Below the pieces are notes generated by a model. That model saw nothing but the letters and a program-made list of their open reading frames with translations, was not told where the DNA came from and searched no databases. 64,000 nt of DNA from contig CM026562.1 in NCBI GenBank assembly GCA_015143295.1, forward strand, positions 5,494,639 to 5,558,638. The letters run 5' to 3'. Of this stretch, positions 11,805-22,986 are shown one piece after another. The stretch's first letter is position 1. Each line of letters starts with the position of its first letter. Position numbers and translations under genes: made by a program. The DNA comes from Tetracentron sinense (Eukaryota > Streptophyta > Magnoliopsida > Trochodendrales > Trochodendraceae).

Positions 11805-11979
11805 CATCCTCTTGCGTGAGTGGTAGCGTGAGTGGTAGGAGTGTGGCCTTCCATGGAGGAGGTCTAGCGATCTAATCCCACCCAGGTATGAGTTGCAAGA
11901 GCTCTACTGCCCAATCTAACTTCTGACCAGTTGACTCTACAAATGTAGGTAAATGATATCTTTCATTAAAAAAAAAAAA
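11805..11979 (+). mobile_element. tRNA-derived SINE, second copy
   Basis: Homologous in plus orientation to the SINE at 10155-10314. Shared blocks are CCTCTTG(C/T)GTGAGTGGTA, GTGTG(G/A)CCTTC(C/A)ATGGAGGA, GATCTAATCCC, ATGAGTTGCAAGAGCTC and TCTGACC, ending in a 12-nt A-run at 11968-11979. Near the head GTAGCGTGAGTG is duplicated in tandem. No target-site duplication could be read. Confidence 0.65.
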
Positions 11980-12161
11980 CTATCTACTTAAATCAAGGAG
12001 AACCACGAGTGGAACTCTTGCAAGACATTAACCATGAGATTAGATCCTATGAGGCTATGACCTCCCTGATAAGATGGGGTATACTATATTATTGCAACAA
12101 GTGAATAGGCGGTGATAATTAGTTGCTAAAAAGGGTAATCTGGAGTTCAAAGGGCTAAAAC

Positions 12162-12540
12162 TAGGAGTGTATTGAAGCCGAGCTGAGCTTGGGCTAGACT
12201 CGAACATAATGGCTTGGCTTGGCTTGGCTCAAGCTTGAGCTTTATTCATTGCAAAATTATTTTATATTTTTTTATAACTATAGTGATATATATTATTATA
12301 ATAAATAATATTTATTATTATTATTATTTTATTAATATATATCTTATATATAGTATTCAAGTCAATTAGAATCGAGCTTCGAGCTGAGCCGAATCAAACG
12401 GGACCTAGTTTGAGTTCGGTTTGAACACAATTTCAAGCTCGAATAAACGCTCGATTCGATTGAGCCAAAAAATTGAGCTTGAACTCGACTTAATCAAGCT
12501 AGGCGAGCCAACGAACCATCTCAGCTTCATACACTCCTAA
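12162..12540. mobile_element. Inverted-repeat element of the GAGCTT-rich family
   Basis: TAGGAGTGTATTGAAGCCGA at the left is matched by TCAGCTTCATACACTCCTA at the right. The inside is full of GGCTTGG, AAGCTTGAGC and TCGAATAAACGCTCG motifs with an AT-rich core. Terminal form and composition suggest a small hAT-like element. The possible 8-bp flanks (gctaaaac / atcaaacc) match only partly. Confidence 0.5.
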
Positions 12541-13440
12541 TCAAACCTCTAGGAAAACCAAAGGAAGTCCATATATAAGATGGCGAAGATCTTTCAATTT
12601 CAAAGTACAATTTTTATAGGAAGGCAATCCTTGACCTAATAACCCCCATTGTTTTCATTGATTTTGACTAGGGTTGAAATATGTCATAGGGGCTGATAAC
12701 TGGGTTGGGCTCAATTTGAAGTTGACCATTTGATCACCGATGGGATTGGGTTGGCGCTTAGGGCCAAAGTTGGGTGCCAATTCAACCCCAACCCATGACC
12801 TAATCAAGCCGATTGATCGATAAAACAACAAATTTTACCATGTATAATCAGATTTCGTTATTTAACTAATCCAAATTTCTCATCCCAACCATACTAGTAA
12901 GATGGTTGAGCAGATAGAAATGGAAAAAGGGCATTTGGTTTGCCTGAGTTGTTCTCACGCACATTAATAGGCATTATGGTCCCCAATATGCAAGTATGGT
13001 CCATTACTCAATGTGGAGGCAAATTAAAGGATGGTTAAAGTGGGTGAGCAAAATGAAGATGAATCATCAAACCCCATCTAACCACCTACAATAAATATAG
13101 TAGCTGAAATCTCTTTTTTATTTTTCTGTTCCTTTGTAGTTTTCATGTTATATGTGTACTGGTCCCTTGGAAGCTTTTGATAGTGTCACATTGGTGACAG
13201 ATGAACTGAAACAGAAATGCATATTGTTGGAAAATGATGTGTAATTAAACCATATAGGGATGAAAGTAGTATGAGGATTGTGATATGGACATTCATTCAT
13301 TAGAGAAGAAGGGGCTATCCTTGCCAACTTTGGGATAACCTTGCCATAAATTCTCCTCTAGGAGAAGCAATCTCCATTGCTGATATAATAATTTAGGTAC
13401 CCGCTGGCCGCTAGAGTATAACCCATTTAATATTTGGATC
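12541..13440. other. Intergenic DNA, no gene recognised
   Basis: There is a GGTTGGG-rich patch at 12690-12800 (gggttgggctcaatttg...ttcaaccccaaccca) that may be a worn foldback. Otherwise nothing is recognisable. Confidence 0.35.
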
Positions 13441-14180
13441 ACGCACCTACACATCATTGCATCGAGACCTGTATTCGAGCCGAGTTTGGCTAAGCTTGAG
13501 TTTGATTTGAACATGCTCTAGTTCAGTTTTGAGCCTAGCTTCACCTTGAGTTAAGCTTAAATATTCAGGTTTGAGCTTGACTTGACCTTGATTTAAGCTC
13601 TTTTTTTTTTTGAGAGTGGAAAAGTTATCATGTAACACATACACACTCTAACTCAGACACAACCTAAGGTAGCCGCTAATGTGCCATAAGGGTAAGTCCA
13701 AGCAACCACTCCAATTGTCTTAAGGAGAGTTGATGGCCCCTTATATACCTAGTTCGAACTCAAAACTTTATTCAAGGCAAGCTCGGAATGCTCAATCTTG
13801 ATTCACATTTTAAGGTTATTTATATCAATTTTACATGATTTAAATTTAAAAAATATTATTAAATTAAAATACATAAAATTATTATAATAATGCCCAAAAA
13901 TCAGATATGAGGATAATCCCAGTCCAAAAGTAGATAGTTAGGATTAGGGTTTTTACTTTTAACTTCTTAACTTTCTTGTTATTATTATCTCTTAAAATTA
14001 TTTATTATAATTTAAAAGTATTATTATATATTAATACCAAATTATATTAAACCATGTTTCAGACTGAGTCAAATTAAATAAGGTCTGACTTACTTGTTTA
14101 AACATTCGAGCTCAAATAAAAGCTTGGCTCGAATAAGCTGAGCTCACAAGCTAGCTTGGCTTGAATTAATTTCGTCCTAA
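13441..14180. repeat. GAGCTT-rich repeat with a SINE-like insert
   Basis: Blocks such as cgagccgagtttggctaagcttgag and agctgagctcacaagctagc mark the same dispersed family as at 301-776. At about 13600-13765 a minus-strand SINE-like segment interrupts it. This has a poly(T) run at 13601 (an A-tail on the minus strand) and, at the other end, GTTCGAACTAGG, which resembles a Pol III box B. The SINE call is tentative. Confidence 0.4.
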
Positions 14181-15119
14181 ATTTGCATCCAGTCTATATT
14201 AGGTTCAGATCCAATGGTTTATGAGATTACTTAACCAATTTGCAGAGTTGTTAGATTAATTAGACCCAACTCAACTTATGACAAACTCTAGACTCGAACA
14301 TGAATAAATGATCCAGACTCGAACATGAATAAATGATCCAGACTCGAATTTTGCTGATTGTCAATAGGCCGGGTTTGGCCTTGAATTTTGCTGATTTTTG
14401 AATAGGTCCAACCTGAGCCCAAGCCCAAGCCCAAGCCCGACATTTTTACAAGAGGCTTGAAGGCCGAATTCGGTTTGATTGACACCCCGGCATATCAAGA
14501 GGTTGAGATCAGAATCAAGTAGCAACACAAACAAGATGTTTGGGCCAACCAAAACATTTTAAAACTGTAGCTATGATCTACCTTTTCCCAAGTTAGACGA
14601 CTCTAGAGTCTAGACACAAGAGGCTGACAATAGCAAATTCGATCAAAACCAATTAAAGAATTAACAGAATTTAATTAGTGGTACAAAGGAAAAAGGTAAG
14701 ACATTGTTGTAATGCCATCTTCAGGAAATGATCTCCATTTGCAGAGAATTAACATTGAAGATAATAAATTTTTTTTTATGATTCGTGATAGCTTGTTCTT
14801 TTATCTTGTCCAGTGAACTGTATTATCTAAGATGAGTGCAACTGTGCTAGTTAGAGCCACGATGCAATATTCAAATCTTGCACAGTGTGTTGGCTTTGGT
14901 TTCAAGTATTGATACCATGTTGAGGGGCGGAGCCAGAAATTGTTCATTGGGGGCCAAAATACATCTATCAAGAAAATTAATGGATATAGGGAAGATTTTT
15001 GTGTTTTTTGGAGTAATGGGTCTATCGTGATCAAAAAATTCATTAATGTTACATTCTAATAAAGGTTTCATTTTGAGAGTCATTATATAAATAAAAGGGA
15101 AATAGATAGCAGTAAGAGT
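14181..15119. other. Intergenic DNA with a GGGGCGGAGCCAG fragment
   Basis: At 14922-14945 the motif GAGGGGCGGAGCCAG appears, the same end sequence as in the element at 30701-31804, so a truncated relative is likely here. The string aagcccaagcccaagcccaa near 14419 is a simple repeat. No gene is seen. Confidence 0.35.
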
Positions 15120-15409
15120 GAAATCAAGCTGAGCTTGTCCAACTTTGAGCTTGGCTTGAACATGCTCAAGCTCGGTTTGATGTTTAGGCTTGAGCTTGGC
15201 TTGAACAAGCTTGATCAAACTCGAGCTTCGTTCGAGCTTGAACTTTATTCAAGCCGAGCTGAGTTCAAGTTGGCACGAACTTTAAGTGCAGAAGATGTTT
15301 CGCTCGAAAAATGCTCAGGAGAATTTTGATTTCTTGAGTTTTTGTCTTTGGTGTGTCCATTCGAAATCTTGAATGGTTTCTAAATATGTGAAATCCACAC
15401 ACACACACT

Positions 15410-15441
<32 letters not shown>
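15120..15441. repeat. GAGCTT-rich fragment and AC/AT microsatellite
   Basis: At 15120-15300 there are fragments of the dispersed family (GAGCTTGGCTTGAACATGC repeated). At about 15397-15441 there is an interrupted AC repeat followed by an AT repeat. Confidence 0.55.
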
Positions 15442-15442
<1 letters not shown>

Positions 15443-15515
15443 GATATATTTTTTCAACCATCTAAAAACAAAATAATTTTTTCATATGAGTTTTTGAATT
15501 TTTTTTCCTTCTAAC

Positions 15516-16115
15516 TAGGGGTGGCAATTGGGCTGGGTTGGGCTAGCCCGAAGTCCGATTGTTCGGCCTGAAGTTTAGGTGGGCTGAACCTTCCTTACTT
15601 TGGACAAGAATATAGGTTGGGCTGAGCTTGAGCTATCCTAAGCGCAACCCGAATTAAAAATATTTTATAAATAATATATATAGTATATTGAGAGAGAGAA
15701 CGTCCACGTTTCAATTCTTTCACTCTTCTCTTTTCCAATTTTTATTCTATTTTCTTCACTTTCCCTCTTTAATCTTCATAGCATACATTGCATAGAGAGA
15801 GATATCCTTGCATGACAACAACCAAAACTTTACACTTTTCATTTGTTGTATCATCCCTCACAAGCTGAAGAGCATTTGAGGCATTAGCAACCCAAAAGGA
15901 GGCCCCATAAAAGGAAAGACCCCATTTTTAAAGCATACTTTGGGCTAGCCCGAACTGAACTCAAACTCAATATACTTTAGGCTAGCCCGAACTCGGCCCA
16001 AAGCCCGATACTATTTGTCAGCTGAGTTTGGGCTGAGGTGCTTGGGCTGAGATTTGGCTAACGTTTTGAACTTTGGGTTGAGCTTGACCCCAGCCCGACT
16101 CAATTGCCACCCCTA
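15516..16115. mobile_element. 600-bp non-autonomous hAT element
   Basis: It begins TAGGGGTGGCAATTGGGCTG and ends CAATTGCCACCCCTA, a near-perfect terminal inverted repeat. It is flanked by the perfect 8-bp duplication CTTCTAAC at 15508-15515 and 16116-16123. An 8-bp duplication and these ends are diagnostic of hAT. The interior has repeated GGGCTAGCCCGAA motifs (15542, 15950, 15982) as likely subterminal sites and no transposase. Confidence 0.85.
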
Positions 16116-16233
16116 CTTCTAACCAAACCAAACAGTAGAAAATACTATTAGGAAAACTTTAACAGAAAAATAATTATATTGGAAATTTCTTGTTTCCATC
16201 CCAATTTCCATGCAAACAAACACAACTTTACCC

Positions 16234-16377
16234 TATGTATGGTTGCTAAGAAAATAAGTGAAAAGAGAGAAAAAAAGAAAGAAAAATTGGGCGAAACACA
16301 ACCAAGAATTGTGTTAGAAATCCAAAATTTTGTTTTCTTTTTCATGTTTTTACCTGTTTTCTCAACAACCAAACATA
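16234..16377. mobile_element. MITE, copy 2 of the TGTTTGGTTGCTGAGAAAAT family
   Basis: Ends TATGTATGGTTGCTAAGAAA and TTTCTCAACAACCAAACATA are inverted repeats. The interior matches the copy at 7925-8059 (aattgtgttagaaat, ttttctttttcat). Confidence 0.55.
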
Positions 16378-17089
16378 CCCTTAGGGAATTTCTCCCAATT
16401 TCATTCCCTACATAACTTTACCTTATTTCTGGAGCAAAATTTGATAATAATGAATTTGTAGTTTTTTTGTTTGTTTGAAGATTTTCGTACTCCAAGACTA
16501 AGAAAATAGCATTATGATACATTAGGAAAGTGTAGATATGCATACTTTTTTTAAAAATGTTACATCTACTTTTTATTATTTTAAGTGGTTGAGTGGCTTA
16601 ACCCTTATAGCACCTTAGAGATAACTTTAGGTTGACCATATGTGTGAGTTAGGTGTTGTATAATTCCTTTAACCAAATTTTTTTTCATTATTTTAAAAGA
16701 AGGGAAATGCTTAATTTATTGCCGCATTAGATTATATAGTTTAATGCAGGGTTACCAAGTTCGCAGCATGCTATAGCGAACCACGATCTGAGTGAACCCG
16801 AACTGGTTCGTGGTTCGATTCCGATTGGTTTGTGAAATTGAGTGAATCACATTGTGGTTTCAGAACAGTCTTAATTTGTCAAATTTTTCATTCAAATTCA
16901 CTGATAAGTATTTGCAATATATTGTTTACATGTTTAAAAGATATATATTTTTATAATAAAATATAAAAAAATATACTTCATTTTACATGCTTAAGTAGCA
17001 AACCAAACAAAAGAACCTAAGCGAACCAAAAAACGAATTATCCCATCCTACTCCCAGCAAACCGGGTTCACTCTAGAGTGGTGAACTGC
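16378..17089. other. Intergenic DNA with a possible hAT fragment
   Basis: From about 16746 the string cagggttaccaagttcgcag opens a tract with repeated CGAACC/GGTTCG. This resembles a hAT left end, but no matching right end or duplication was found. No gene is seen. Confidence 0.3.
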
Positions 17090-19773
17090 GAAGCCAAATT
17101 AGAATAGCCCTAATCCCTAAACTCTAGTTAAACTCTAGATATGCCCTAAACCCTAGTTAAACTCTAGGTATACCCTAACTTTCAGGCTCAAGGCCCATTA
17201 GCAATCCCTAAGCCTAAAACCTAGGCTAACCCTAGCTAAACCCTAGGTCTAACCCTAGGTAAGCCCTAGACCTAGCCCTAGACCTAGCCAAACCTTAGGG
17301 TATGAGTCCCACAGGCTAAAAGCCCATTAACCAAGCCAAAACCTCAAAAGCCCAAAGCCTAGGCCTTTGGTGGGCCTAAACTTGGGCCCACAACACTCTA
17401 GGGTCCACTAGGGTGGGGCCCACACCCCTCAAATTCAAAAATCAGGTGGGAAAACCCCAAATATGGCAACCCTATCATCCTTTTGGCCCAAGTGTGCGAG
17501 GGCGCGGCCCATAATAGAAAAAACCTCAGGGTGTCGGTAATTAGTTTACCGACATTCTCAATTTAGACTGCTTTGAGAGTGGCGGTAAACTATTTACCGC
17601 CACCCTGTAAAATCCTGCACCTGCATATCAGCACCCACCTGGGCACCTTGGGGCAGCTCCCATTGGTCCCACACGCATCCCTTAATGCCTGAATTGCCCC
17701 TGAGGGTCTCCCTTATCCCCTATATAAGCCCAGCCACCCCATAGCTTGAACCACTCCGAAAATTCATAGTGAACCCCTGCAAAATCTCGGTCAGACCCTT
17801 CTTCATCCCTTCTAACCTTCACTCCTCACTTTGTTAGGACTTAGGCCATCCCAAGAAACCTCCCAGGCTAACCTCAACCCCTGTTATTATCTTCTCAACA
17901 CGCCACCACCGTGTACCAGTGGTCGCAGCAGTCCCACCACCGCACCTGGGTAACAGTCCCCCCCCCCCCCCTCTCTGTTATTTTCTATTTGCAAGCATTG
18001 TACGGGACCCTTGGTCCCACTCCAGGGGTCCCATGTTGTTTTTCTTTCATTTACCGTAGTTGTTAACCAAGGATAGGGGATCCCTCACCTTCCTCATAGG
18101 TGTGAGGAATACCCTTAAGGTATAGCTCGGGTGCAACCCCACCTTTTAAGCATGGAAACTCCCTATAGGGTCTGGGGGTCCCTCAATTCATGAGGGAACC
18201 CTTAGCCCCAGCTGGTGCAGCCCCTAGTAAGGGAAATCTGTTTTTTAAGAAAAACCTGTAATGTCGGTAGAATATCGACCGACATTTTTTGACTTCTTCT
18301 GTAACTCACCTTTAACCCTGGTTAGTTAAGGTTTTGTTCCAATCCAGGGTCATGGCTAGGTACCTTAGACCCTTGGCTAACTCCCCTATAAATTTTAGCC
18401 CTTGACCTTGAATTGAACCATGGTTAACTAGCCTTCAAACCTGGGTTAGCTTATTGTCGGTAATATGTTTACTGACAATATGGGTCTTTCTGAACAGAGA
18501 CTTTGGGCCTCACACCCCTCAAGCCCTAGGGCCCACTCTAAGTCCATTGGACTCCCCTGGACTTCGCTTACATCCATGCAAAATTTCAGACCCTAACTCA
18601 AAGGCTAACCATGATTAACTGGCCTTCAAACCCTGGTTAACAAACTGGCGGTAAACGGTTTACCGCCGGTCCAGAAAAACACATGATTCATATTGGCGGT
18701 AAACTGTTTACCGCCAATACAGTCCCTTTTTGTTGCTGACTTTGATCCCCTGTAGGGCCCACACATAACCTGCTCTTGGACCCAAACTGCCCATTGGATA
18801 GCCTGGACTTCAGGCTGTCTATTCATGCCTTTACTTTACTCTAGTTCATTTCCTAACCTCAATTAAACTCTTGCAAACCAGGGTCAAAATTTCACTGTAA
18901 TAGAGGTAATCTAATTACTTCAATTTTTTGAATTTTTAATTCTTGGGCTTTGTACAGGGCCCAGACTTGGTAGGAGGCCATTCTAGGCCCTGCCATACCT
19001 CCTGGGCCCATTTTTGACTTATCTTGATCTAACCATGGTTAAAGTCACCTACAGTTAACTTTTAATCATGGCTAAGCACCGCTTAATTTTACAAAAATTT
19101 GGAAAAATCTCAAAAAATCAGAAAAAATATAAAAGACCAAAAAATCAACTTTGAACCTTTTTAACATGGTTAGCACCCCTAACCATGGTTAACCATCTTT
19201 TAAACCCCGGTTAGCAATCCTAACCCTGGGTTAACACACCCATTAGTCTCGGAGCTTCATCCTTAGCCTACCAGGCCCAAACCCTAGTCTACCGGACTAC
19301 CCCTTGGCCTAGCAGGCCCATACCTTGCACATTGACCAACCTCGGTCAAGCAAAACCCTAATCATCGGATTAGGCCCATTAGCCACCCTTGGTGCACACA
19401 CACACCCCCTAACCTCAGCACGAGCTCATGTGCTAGAAGTACGTTCGGTCTAATCTCACCCCTATGTGAGTACGTAGGCAACTCAACCCGAATTCGACCC
19501 TAGTTAATTTTTCTTTCTTAGATTAGTATTAACTTAAACACTTTGACATTTGATTAACAATCGAGATTAATTTGGCTTAAACCTAGCAAGTAGGGAATCA
19601 CTATAAGTGAAAGTGTCGAGGTGCCTAACCCCTTCCCCGAATTTAATCGAATCTCTTACCCTGATCTCTGATCGGAGACCAAGACTTATCCAATATTTAG
19701 GGGGACTTATCTCTTCTGAATGAATAGGTGGCGACTCTTACACTTCCTGTGAGTGAAAATTTCCACGCTCACA
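17090..19773 (+). mobile_element. Older Tat-like (Ty3/gypsy) LTR, left edge approximate
   Basis: From about 19425 to 19773 this aligns by eye with the 3' part of the young LTRs: CTCATGTGC, CGGTCT(A/G)ATCTCACCCC, GTGAGTACGTAGGCAAC, TTGGCTTAAA, GAATGAATAGGTGGCGACTC, and a common end GCTCACA. A promoter-like TATATAAGCCC lies near 17720. The LTR is therefore a diverged, older relative. Its start (TG) could not be fixed; CCTAAACCCTAG-rich sequence begins at about 17110. The sequence after its end (19774-19896) is internal DNA of that element, into which the younger one inserted. Confidence 0.6.
17532..18717. repeat. Six dispersed short palindromes (GGTAAA...TTTACC type) inside the old LTR
   Basis: Inverted repeats occur at 17532-17554, 17581-17601, 18262-18284, 18453-18480, 18645-18670 and 18692-18717. 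Two sub-types exist: TGTCGGTA...ACCGACA and TGGCGGTAAAC...GTTTACCGCCA. Arms are 8-12 bp with 1-8 nt loops. The arms keep their complement even where the arm sequence differs between sites. Confidence 0.75.
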
Positions 19774-19896
19774 GGTATTTTTTTAGCATTGGCTACAAAA
19801 ACTTGCTAAGTTTTGCACTATTTCGACTACATTAATGACTATAACCAAACACCGTACTTTTTGGAAAATAGTTAACGTACTGGGGGTTCCCATTTT
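19774..19896 (+). mobile_element. Internal remnant of the older Tat-like element
   Basis: GGTATTTTTTTAGCATTGGC follows the old LTR end directly, then non-coding sequence up to the target site ATAAC (19897-19901) of the younger insertion. No primer-binding site could be assigned with confidence. Confidence 0.4.
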
Positions 19897-19901
19897 ATAA
19901 C

Positions 19902-22232
19902 TGTAAGCACCCTATTTTTGCACCCCCTATTCCTCTTCCCACTTCTTCAAATGCTCCAAGGTTTACCCAAGGCCCAAGCCCATTTGGCCAAACTTGTACC
20001 CAAACAACTCAATCAAGCCCAATTACTTAATCCCATTACCCAAGCCCAAGTAGCCAAGCCTAATTACCCAATTGTCTTAGGCAAAACTCAATTGCTTTAG
20101 TGAAATCCTAATTACCATAGCCCAAGCCCAATTGCCATAGTTAAAGTCCAATAACCATAACCCATGACCCATCTACTAACAACCCATGATCCATAAGGTC
20201 TAGTCCATATGCCCACATCCATTCAACCCATATCCAAGACCCACTAACCCAAGTCCACTTTCCACTTTCCTACAAAAGACCTTTTATTTTTTCTTCAAAC
20301 CCCAAATAACCCCATTTTTATGTTTACATACCTTTTTGACCACTCAATCATCTCTCACCAAGTACACACCTTTTTGACTAACCAATCACCTCATTTACTC
20401 TCTTACACCTCTTACACTCATTCTTACACCTCTTACAAAACAATTAATCCTCTTACACTCTTTTTGACCACCCAATTACCTCTCATCAAGTACATACCTT
20501 TTTGATTACCCAATCACCAACCACATCAATTTTGACCAACCAATTACCTCCCTTCTTCTCACCCAACCCTCTATTAATCACCAAATTGCCACAACCCCTT
20601 GAAACCTCTATAAATACAAGACCCTCACAAGCCATTTCTTCCACCTCCAAAATCCCAAGTGGAAACCCTAGCTCTTCCTCCTCTCACCCCTTTTATTTCT
20701 TTTTAGCTTTGAAGAAAGTTAGAAGAAGCCAAGGTTTAGAGTGTGTAGAGAATTCTAGGAGTAAAAGCCTAGAGTTCTTCACTAACTCTCTTCCTTTGTG
20801 GACTCTAAAAACTCATCACCTCTTGGAGCATTGGAGAAGTAGTCTTGGAAGAGTAGGCACTCTTCCTTTTATTCTTTATCTTCTTCTTTAGTTCATATCT
20901 TTTTTATTTATTTATTTGTAGTCCTCTTCTAGAATAATTTGGGAAGACCTTTCTTTTCTCAAGTTTAGTTGGGTCTCTCTACACCAATCTAATGGTGTAG
21001 AGGGACCCCACCTCAAAATAAATGAGATGTTTTTTTCTCTCGTGTAAATATTTCTTTCTTTCATATGTACCCACTAGTGTGGATATGGGTAGGCCCATAG
21101 AGAGTGGAAGCTAAAGCTATACCTCTCTTTTTTATTTTGTTTCTTCATTTTGATTCTAGTCCTTCTTCTAGAATCATTTGGGAAACTCATCATCACTCTA
21201 ATTTTCATAATTGAATCTCATTACATCGTTCATAATGGTGTAAAGGGACTACATTAGAGAGGAGATGATGAGTTTTCATTTTCTTCACTTATCACTTTTT
21301 CATTTCATTCTTTTTTTCTTCATGTTCTATTTTGAATGGATAAATGATGACTTAAGGACCTAGGGACTTAAAGAGGACTTTATCCAAAATGCCTCATATC
21401 AAAGACAATGGTATTTGATTTATTATCAACACCAATCCAACAAAATAGGTGTTGGCAATAGACCATTTACTATTCACAATGCACACCCCTCTTTATGTCC
21501 TAAAAACAATCTTTTAGCCTAACTTTTCCTTAGTCTTTCTCTTGAATTAAATTTGACTTTAGTTAAGTTTGCCAAAATCTCACCTATATGAAAATCCAAA
21601 AAAAAAGAACATGATAAAATCTCAAAATACCAAAAACATTACAAAATCTCAAAATACCAAAAAAATCTAAAAATACCAAAAGACCAAAAACATGCTTGCT
21701 AGATCTTGGTTAGCCTACTCAACCATGGTTAACACCCTTCTAACCGCGGTTAGACCTAGAACTTGCACTTGACCAACCCGGTCAACTAAACCCTAGCCCC
21801 TAGGCTAGACCATTGACCACCTTATGCACACACACACGCACCCTTAGCCTTGGCACGGGCTCATGTGCCAGAACTACGCTCGGTCTGATCTCACCCCAAT
21901 GTGAGTACGTAGGCAACCCAACCCGGGTTCGACCCTAGCCCATCTAGCTTCCTTTCTTTCTTGGATTAGCATTTGATTAAACATTTAGACATTTTAATTA
22001 ATATTGAGATTAAATTTGGCTTAAATTTAGGGAGTAGGTAACCATTGCAAAATGGGGGTCCTGGGGTGCCTAACACCTTCCCCGGGGCTTAATCGAACCA
22101 CTTACCCTAATCTCTGATAGACCACTTGCCTTATCCAATCAAATTACTCGGGACCTATCCCTTAGAATGAATAGGTGGCGACTCTTGGTCAAACCACAAA
22201 TGTGAAAGTGGGTAGAAAAATCCATGCTCACA
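19902..22232 (+). mobile_element. Young Tat-like LTR, left copy (2331 bp)
   Basis: It starts TGTAAGCACCC and ends ATGCTCACA. It is preceded by ATAAC (19897-19901) and, unexpectedly, also followed by ATAAC (22233-22237). It is collinear with 26596-28926 at a constant offset of 6694 with no indel and no difference that I could see. Landmarks are TATAAATACAAG near 20610, CACGGGCTCATGTGCC near 21858 and a degenerate GGTGGCGACTCTTGG near 22177. Open frames inside (for example 20502-20891) occur identically in both copies and are non-coding LTR. Confidence 0.85.
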
Positions 22233-22346
22233 ATAACGGAATGGCCGGTACCCATTGGTCCACACCCCAATTTTAACTACTCAACCTACTGTGGTTAAGA
22301 TTCACTCACCCCTAGGGTTAAGCAATCCAACCAAAATCTTAGTTTT
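22233..22346. repeat. 114-bp copy of the 3' flanking host DNA, directly after the left LTR
   Basis: This 114 bp looks identical to 28927-29040, the sequence to the right of the right LTR, including ATAAC and the GTGGTTAAGATTCA module of a MITE. At 22347 identity stops abruptly (AGTTTT then GGTAACG here, AGTTTT then AATTTAG there). A normal element would have its primer-binding site and start of gag here. Confidence 0.85.
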
Positions 22347-22986
22347 GGTAACGACATTCCTCCGTACCCTCAAACACCCGTTAAAAACTCTCCTGGCGGC
22401 ACAACCTATCTCTGACTTTAGCACCATGGCCAAGTGCGGTGCTAGGATCGAGACAACGATGGGTGACAGCAGATCATTCGACATGTTTCAGGGATCAAAT
22501 TGTGCATCTTCCTCTCGTCCTCCCGTTCATCCGAAAAGAGATAATAGAAAGAAAGAGGACGATGGACACACGGTATCAGCCATACCAGTCCGAGTGCCCA
22601 ACTTGCCGCGACGACAAGTCCAACAAACTAGGCAAGCTCAGCACCCCCAGGAGAAACTACTCTCTCATCAAATGACCCTGGAGCAGAGAAAGAACCGGGC
22701 ATTCACTCCAATACCGTACTCTCCAACTGCACTTCTCCCATTCCTCCTGGACAAGAAGCTAATCACCTTGAAGGATCCACAACCCCCTCCGACTGTTCCC
22801 TCAAAGGGATATCGGGCTGAGCAACACTGTGAATATCATCAGTCGGCAGGACACCCTACGGACAGGTGCTATGACTTAAAGCACGCGATCCAAGACTTGC
22901 TGGAAACAGATAGAATCTGCTTTGCACCAGGGAACACGGACATCTCTCAAGTCCCTTTGCCCAATCATGCTACTCCGGGAAACTGA
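22347..22986 (+). pseudogene. 5'-truncated Tat-type gag remnant
   Basis: The open frame 22255-22986 is 243 codons, but its first ~31 codons lie in the 114-bp host copy, so the true element-derived part starts at 22347. The C-terminal part, CEYHQSAGHPTDRCYDLKHA, matches the Tat/Retand gag zinc-knuckle-like block (CxYHxxxGHxTxxCxxLK). The basic linker SRPPVHPKRDNRKK and the proline-rich PYSPTALLPFLLDKKLI segment fit the same family. The capsid region is lacking. It ends at TGA 22984-22986; no protease, reverse transcriptase or integrase follows, so the element is non-autonomous. Confidence 0.75.

Noticed and set aside
16746-17089. Complete hAT element starting CAGGGTTACCAAG
   Set aside because: No matching right end or 8-bp duplication could be found; kept only as a possible fragment.
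17110-17300. Telomere-like CCCTAAA repeats (interstitial telomere)
   Set aside because: The CCCTA words are irregularly spaced and mixed with AACTCTAG; not a tandem telomeric array.
20502-20891. 129-codon open frame (and its identical copy at 27196-27585)
   Set aside because: It lies inside the two LTRs, repeats with the LTR sequence, and is proline/threonine-rich low complexity typical of LTR leader DNA, so it is not a gene.
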